From NCBI GenBank assembly GCA_002914805.1, contig JXTB01000315.1, forward strand, positions 58,499-122,498: DNA of 64,000 nucleotides, written 5' to 3'. The notes beneath the pieces were generated by a model that worked only from the letters and a program-made list of their open reading frames with translations, ran no database searches and was not told the DNA's origin. This document shows, one piece after another, positions 60,052 to 64,000 of this stretch (positions within the stretch are counted from its first letter, which is position 1; every line of letters begins with the position of its first letter). The position numbers and the translations under genes were made by a program. The stretch comes from Parasponia andersonii. Lineage: Eukaryota; Streptophyta; Magnoliopsida; Rosales; Cannabaceae.

Positions 60052-62814
60052 TGTGATGCCCAAGATTCTCATATACATAATAAGCCAATAATAAACATAT
60101 TCACAGTGCAAAATAGATATATCAAGTAATTAGTATCAATTTCATGGTAAATTACTCATTCTGATTGTTAAATGATCTGTATTATTGTACTAATATTTGT
60201 GGAAGTACTCCCATGCAGTGTAAAGTCTCAGTATCCTCAGATAGAGAGAGCTTGGTATGTGAAAGGGACAAAGAATACATTTATGAATAGTAATACTATA
60301 CGAACATGCATTAAAATCATATCTATTGATAACTTGATCAAATAGTAGTTTTTTGATAAAATGCATTTTTTACGCTTTTCGGAGCCAAATTGACCGTGCG
60401 TTTAACACGTCAAATAGCTTTTATTTAATGTGTAGAAACCATTTCTAGCATTTTTCAAAATGTTAGTTTCAGGTAAGCACGAGATGGCAATTACTGTACT
60501 GAACTGTGTTTAATTACACTAAGCTAACTTAAATTAAGCTTAATCGCGTAATGTCATCTTTGTGCACTCTAATAATTAGGCATTAATATTTTGTTTGTAT
60601 TATTAATTGGAGTCTAATTGACTTACTTTTATGTTTAATGATTGGTTATGGGGCTAGGTTTCATTAGATTATAATAAGATTGACCATATGGGATTATAGG
60701 TCAAAGTATGACTAGTTTTCACCTCTTAAGTTAGGCTTCACCATTTTGGTCTACACTTTGGTGTATAGGATGGACTAGAAACGTGGTGAGTATGCTAAGG
60801 ATGTTTTAGAGCTGGACACATGGAAAGTAAGGTACAAAATTCCCAAAATACCCCTTAGAACTTAAGTTATGCCATTTCTTAGTTATTAAGTATCACTTTT
60901 GGACCAAATCTGGTCACTTTCTTCTCCTTTCTCTCCAGCCACGACCTGAAACTCTCCCACTCATTTTTAGATTTCTCTTAGTACCCGTTAACCATTTCCA
61001 AGAGTTTCCAAGTGGTAGAACATAATTTGGAGCTCAAGAAAGCAAGATAGGTCTAAATTAGTCAAGGTAATTCTACTAATTCTCCTTCCTAGGTTTCGTA
61101 TTATTATTTCAATTCTCCACTTGATACCACTTAAATAATGAATCCTCTAGTTCCTCTTGAGTCCTAAGATCAATTTCTAAGCCATCAAAATCAGTTTTGT
61201 AGAAGAAGAAGGCAAGAGATTCAACAAAGGTTCAAACTAGTCAATGTGAGGTTTTTATAGAATTTGGAATTGGTAATTTATTTCTATTGTATTAGCCCTT
61301 AAATCAAAGCTTTTATTCGATGAATAAAGGTCCTAAAAAACCTTATATATGGTTAGAAACATATAATTTAAGTGGAGGATTAAAGTTAGACTTAAAGCCC
61401 CAAAGTTTGCTATTTATGGATTCAAGTGTTTTCATTGTTGGAGTAAGTTGTCTACACTTATAATTTGATTTCATTACTTGGAATGTGTAAGACATTGATC
61501 CTTTTATGTAGATTACACCTATTTACTGGCTGGTTATGATGATATATAAGTGTAAAAGTGGTTTTAAACTCTATTTAAACCGAAAGGAATTCAAGTGCAC
61601 CTAGGTTGTTCTAAATGATCCTCTTTGAGGTGTATATGTGGGAATTGGCTTGTGGATTATTATTGCAGATCTTAAAACATGATTTTAATCATGTGAGAAT
61701 GTCCTAAAAATAGAGGAGGTGCTGTTCAAATATTTTTAAAATCAAATGGACTAGTTTTTATGAAAGTATGTGCCATTTTGTTTCATTTTGTGATTAGATT
61801 TTCTGATTTTATGAAAGTTATGATTTATGCTTGTAGTTACTTTCTTTAAGAATTTTTCATTATAGTAATCATTCTAGTAATGAAATTGATATCAGGTCTT
61901 CCACACACCTTACCACAGAGGATACTGACTATTTTCACTATCTTTTCTGTCGGACATAAGGTAAGTAACGTTACACCTGCAATGTAAGAAATTCTTTATT
62001 TACTGTGAATGTAAAATATTTGGATATGTGTATGTACGTATCTGTTAGTCAGTCTTGCATGAGACATTAACGCGTGATGTATTTGTATTGCCCGACGAGT
62101 ATTAGTGAATAGGGTGTGGTGGGTCAGCGCCCAAATATGTGGTATGGTTCTTTCGGGGACACTTTGGTTCCTTCAGGAACACTCTGGTCCTTTCGAGGAC
62201 ACTATGGTTCCTTCGGGAATACTTTAACGGCGGTATAGGGTGGACCTCTGCTGTACATAGAAGGGATTTTTGGGGCTCGAGACCTCCATATAGCTCGTGA
62301 TATGTTATACGTTCTCTGAGTGGCTCAGTATGCAATTCACGGTCTTATCAGGCAATACAATATACACAGGGATCCCAACCATATGACCATTTGTTTCATG
62401 TTATATGTATTCTACATCTGCATACGTTACTTACTGAGTTTTATACTCATTAATATTCTTACATTTCAGAAGATACGGATGATATGTGATTTAGAGGAAG
62501 AGTGCTGACTTTTTGACCCCAGCTTGTGTATATGAGTATTTTGACGCTGTGGTTTTCTAATAGTGGATTTTGTAATTATTGAGTGTGTGTACATTATGTA
62601 TATTTTTATGAGAGGTCCACAATGTGAGTATGTATATACGTATAAATTAGACTATGTATTATTATGAGAGGAATTTCTCTTTTTCTCCCAGAAAGTTTAA
62701 AAAGTGTTAAATTTTCACTATTTTATCAGTTTTAAGTCGAGTAGCGTCTCCTGATTTCACTAAATATTTATACAAATACCCTTACATACGTGTGTGGAAA
62801 CGGGAGATGTTACA
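60052..62814 (+). repeat. 5' LTR (about 2763 bp)
   Basis: Starts TGTGATGCCCAAGATT (start uncertain by a few bases, as TGATGCCC at 60054 is also possible) and ends GGGAGATGTTACA. The termini are loosely inverted. It contains TTACTGAGTTTTATACTCAT at about 62430 and the tandem repeats at 62145-62226. Confidence 0.75.
62145..62226. repeat. Four tandem copies of a ~20-bp unit in the LTR
   Basis: The unit is of the form GGTTC(C/T)TTCGGGGACACTTT, repeated four times with small changes (TTCAGGAACACTCT, TTTCGAGGACACTAT, TTCGGGAATACTTT). Confidence 0.85.
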
Positions 62815-62816
62815 GT

Positions 62817-62828
62817 TGGTATCAGAGC
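62817..62828 (+). other. Primer-binding site, initiator-Met tRNA type
   Basis: TGGTATCAGAGC two bases after the LTR end, the standard plant PBS complementary to tRNA-iMet. Confidence 0.9.
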
Positions 62829-62992
62829 TTATGTTTTAAAATGATTCTGAAGACCGCTTATATACATACATCAGGAAGGAAAGGAAGCTCACTTCTCTGT
62901 AAGTGTTTGATATGCATTTTGATATTTGTTCAAATTTTTTTTTTATTGCATTCATATTCTGATGATGATTATTATTGGTTATAATTGGAACT

Positions 62993-64000
62993 ATGGAATC
63001 TGGGCATCATGATATCAGTATGGTGACTACTCGGGGTCAAGATAATTTTGAGAGGGGTGCATCTTCTTCACAGGGTGCTAATCAGGTTGAACAGTTGGCT
63101 TCTTTGATACAAAATATTTTGGAGCAACGTATGAGACAAGAAAATCAACTTATCCCTCCACCACCATCACCTCAACATAAATAAGATGCTAGTGAAAGTG
63201 CTGGGAAAGATTCAGGAAACTCCAGCCTCCAACCTTTGATGGCGAGGTTGATCCGGTATAAGCAGAGCAGTGGATTAGGACCACTGAGTGTATGCTGGCT
63301 TACGCTAAGGTTCCTGATGCAGATAAAGTTTCTTATGCTAGTCTTATGCTGAGACATCATGCTGAATACTGATGAGATACTATGAGCACTATTCATGATG
63401 TTACTACTATGACTTGGGAACAATTTAGAGAGTTATTCTATAGAAAGTATTTTACTGATGCCATGAGAGCCAGCAGAAGGGTAGAATTTGCCAATCTGAA
63501 ATAGGGAGAGATGTCTGTTGCGGAATATATTCGCAAGTTCGACGAGTTATCACAATATGCACCTCATATGGTTGCCACCAAGGAGCTCAAGGTAGATCAG
63601 TTTATGCAAGGCCTAAGGAAGACTATCGTTAGGGATATGAAATCAGGTGGAATTTGAGGTGTACCATTTGCTCAAATTGCTGATAAGGCATTAGATGCTG
63701 AGCAAGTAGAGAAAGTTATTTTGAATGAGGAAAAGATTAGGAGAGAAAGACTGGCTAGAGAAATGCAAAGAAGTCTCAGACCTGGTTTTCAAGGAAATAG
63801 AGGAGGACAGACTCAAGTCCAATGTCCTCAGGATATGAAAAGGAAGGGAGCTCCAAATCAACAGATCCGACCTGATCAAGGTAAGTGTCCTAAGATTGAC
63901 TAGTGGACTACAACTACTACTATACCACCTTGCCCTTCATGTGGAAAGAATCATTTTGGAGAATGTCGTAAGGTTGCAGGGTTATGCTACAAATGTGGTA
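62993..64000 (+). pseudogene. Gag of the chromovirus-type element, multiple stops
   Basis: ATG at 62993 opens MESGHHDISMVTTRGQ and a short acidic, Q-rich leader ending at a TAA at 63182-63184. The frame then shifts before FRKLQPPTFDGEVDPV. The gag core follows: EQWIRTTECMLAYAKVPDAD, WEQFRELFYRKYFTDAM, SVAEYIRKFDELSQYAPHMV, FMQGLRKTIVRDM. In-frame stops are at 63259, a double TGA TGA at 63370-63375, TAG at 63502, TGA at 63655 and TAG at 63901. The end shows a zinc knuckle, CPSCGKNHFGEC followed by CYKCG, cut by the window edge. It belongs to the Tekay/Del kind of gag. Confidence 0.85.

Larger units (their letters stand above)
60052..64000 (+). mobile_element. Chromovirus-type (Tekay/Del-like) Ty3/gypsy element, right end outside window
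   Basis: Long 5' LTR, tRNA-iMet-type primer-binding site and a gag with zinc knuckle in order on the plus strand. It was inserted into the Athila-like 5' LTR. Protease, RT and the chromodomain integrase would follow beyond base 64000 and could not be checked, so the lineage rests on gag and LTR style. Confidence 0.8.

Overview
This window looks like nuclear DNA from a flowering plant, most likely a eudicot. It is very AT-rich, contains one intronless plastid-targeted carotenoid-cleavage gene, and is otherwise packed with LTR retrotransposon remains and small non-autonomous DNA transposons. Runs of N (2176-2312, 22526-22957, 45641-45807, and a single N at 44430) show it is a draft assembly. 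I cannot name the species.

Layout. (1) 1-5415: a decayed Ty3/gypsy element of the Tat type on the minus strand (integrase, extra RNase H, RNase H/RT, protease, gag, primer-binding site, 5' LTR), cut by the left edge. (2) 5.4-6.2 kb: a Mutator-like MITE. (3) 7143-8966: the only confident intact host gene, a 9-cis-epoxycarotenoid dioxygenase (NCED) on the minus strand, with a TATA box and three ABRE/G-box motifs upstream. (4) 9.4-20.5 kb: gene-poor, with MITEs and short tandem repeats. (5) 20.5-23.3 kb: three tandem copies of a ~0.7 kb unit, the third holding an assembly gap. (6) 23439-24117: a solo LTR of the same family as the element at the left edge, with a perfect 5-bp target duplication. 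(7) 24-37.6 kb: hAT-like, Harbinger-like and Mutator-like MITEs, one nested in another, plus two GC-richer segments of unknown role. (8) 37682-41375: a 3.7 kb solo LTR bounded by TTTCA. (9) 41-55 kb: gene-poor, with further foldback elements, including a Mutator-like element with ~190-bp terminal inverted repeats at 52929-53790. (10) 55398-60051: an Athila-like minus-strand element keeping both LTRs, PBS, polypurine tract and a broken gag but no recognisable reverse transcriptase or integrase. (11) 60052-64000: a chromovirus (Tekay/Del-like) Ty3/gypsy element on the plus strand, inserted into the 5' LTR of (10), with long LTR, tRNA-iMet-type PBS and a gag riddled with stops; it runs off the right edge.

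The one gene with a physiological role is NCED, which makes xanthoxin, the precursor of abscisic acid. Everything else I can identify is transposon-derived, and all retroelement coding regions are broken. I did not find a previously undescribed biological system. The most useful observations are the cleanly delimited solo LTRs and MITE families with their target duplications, the nested insertions, and a gap whose size disagrees with its repeat context.
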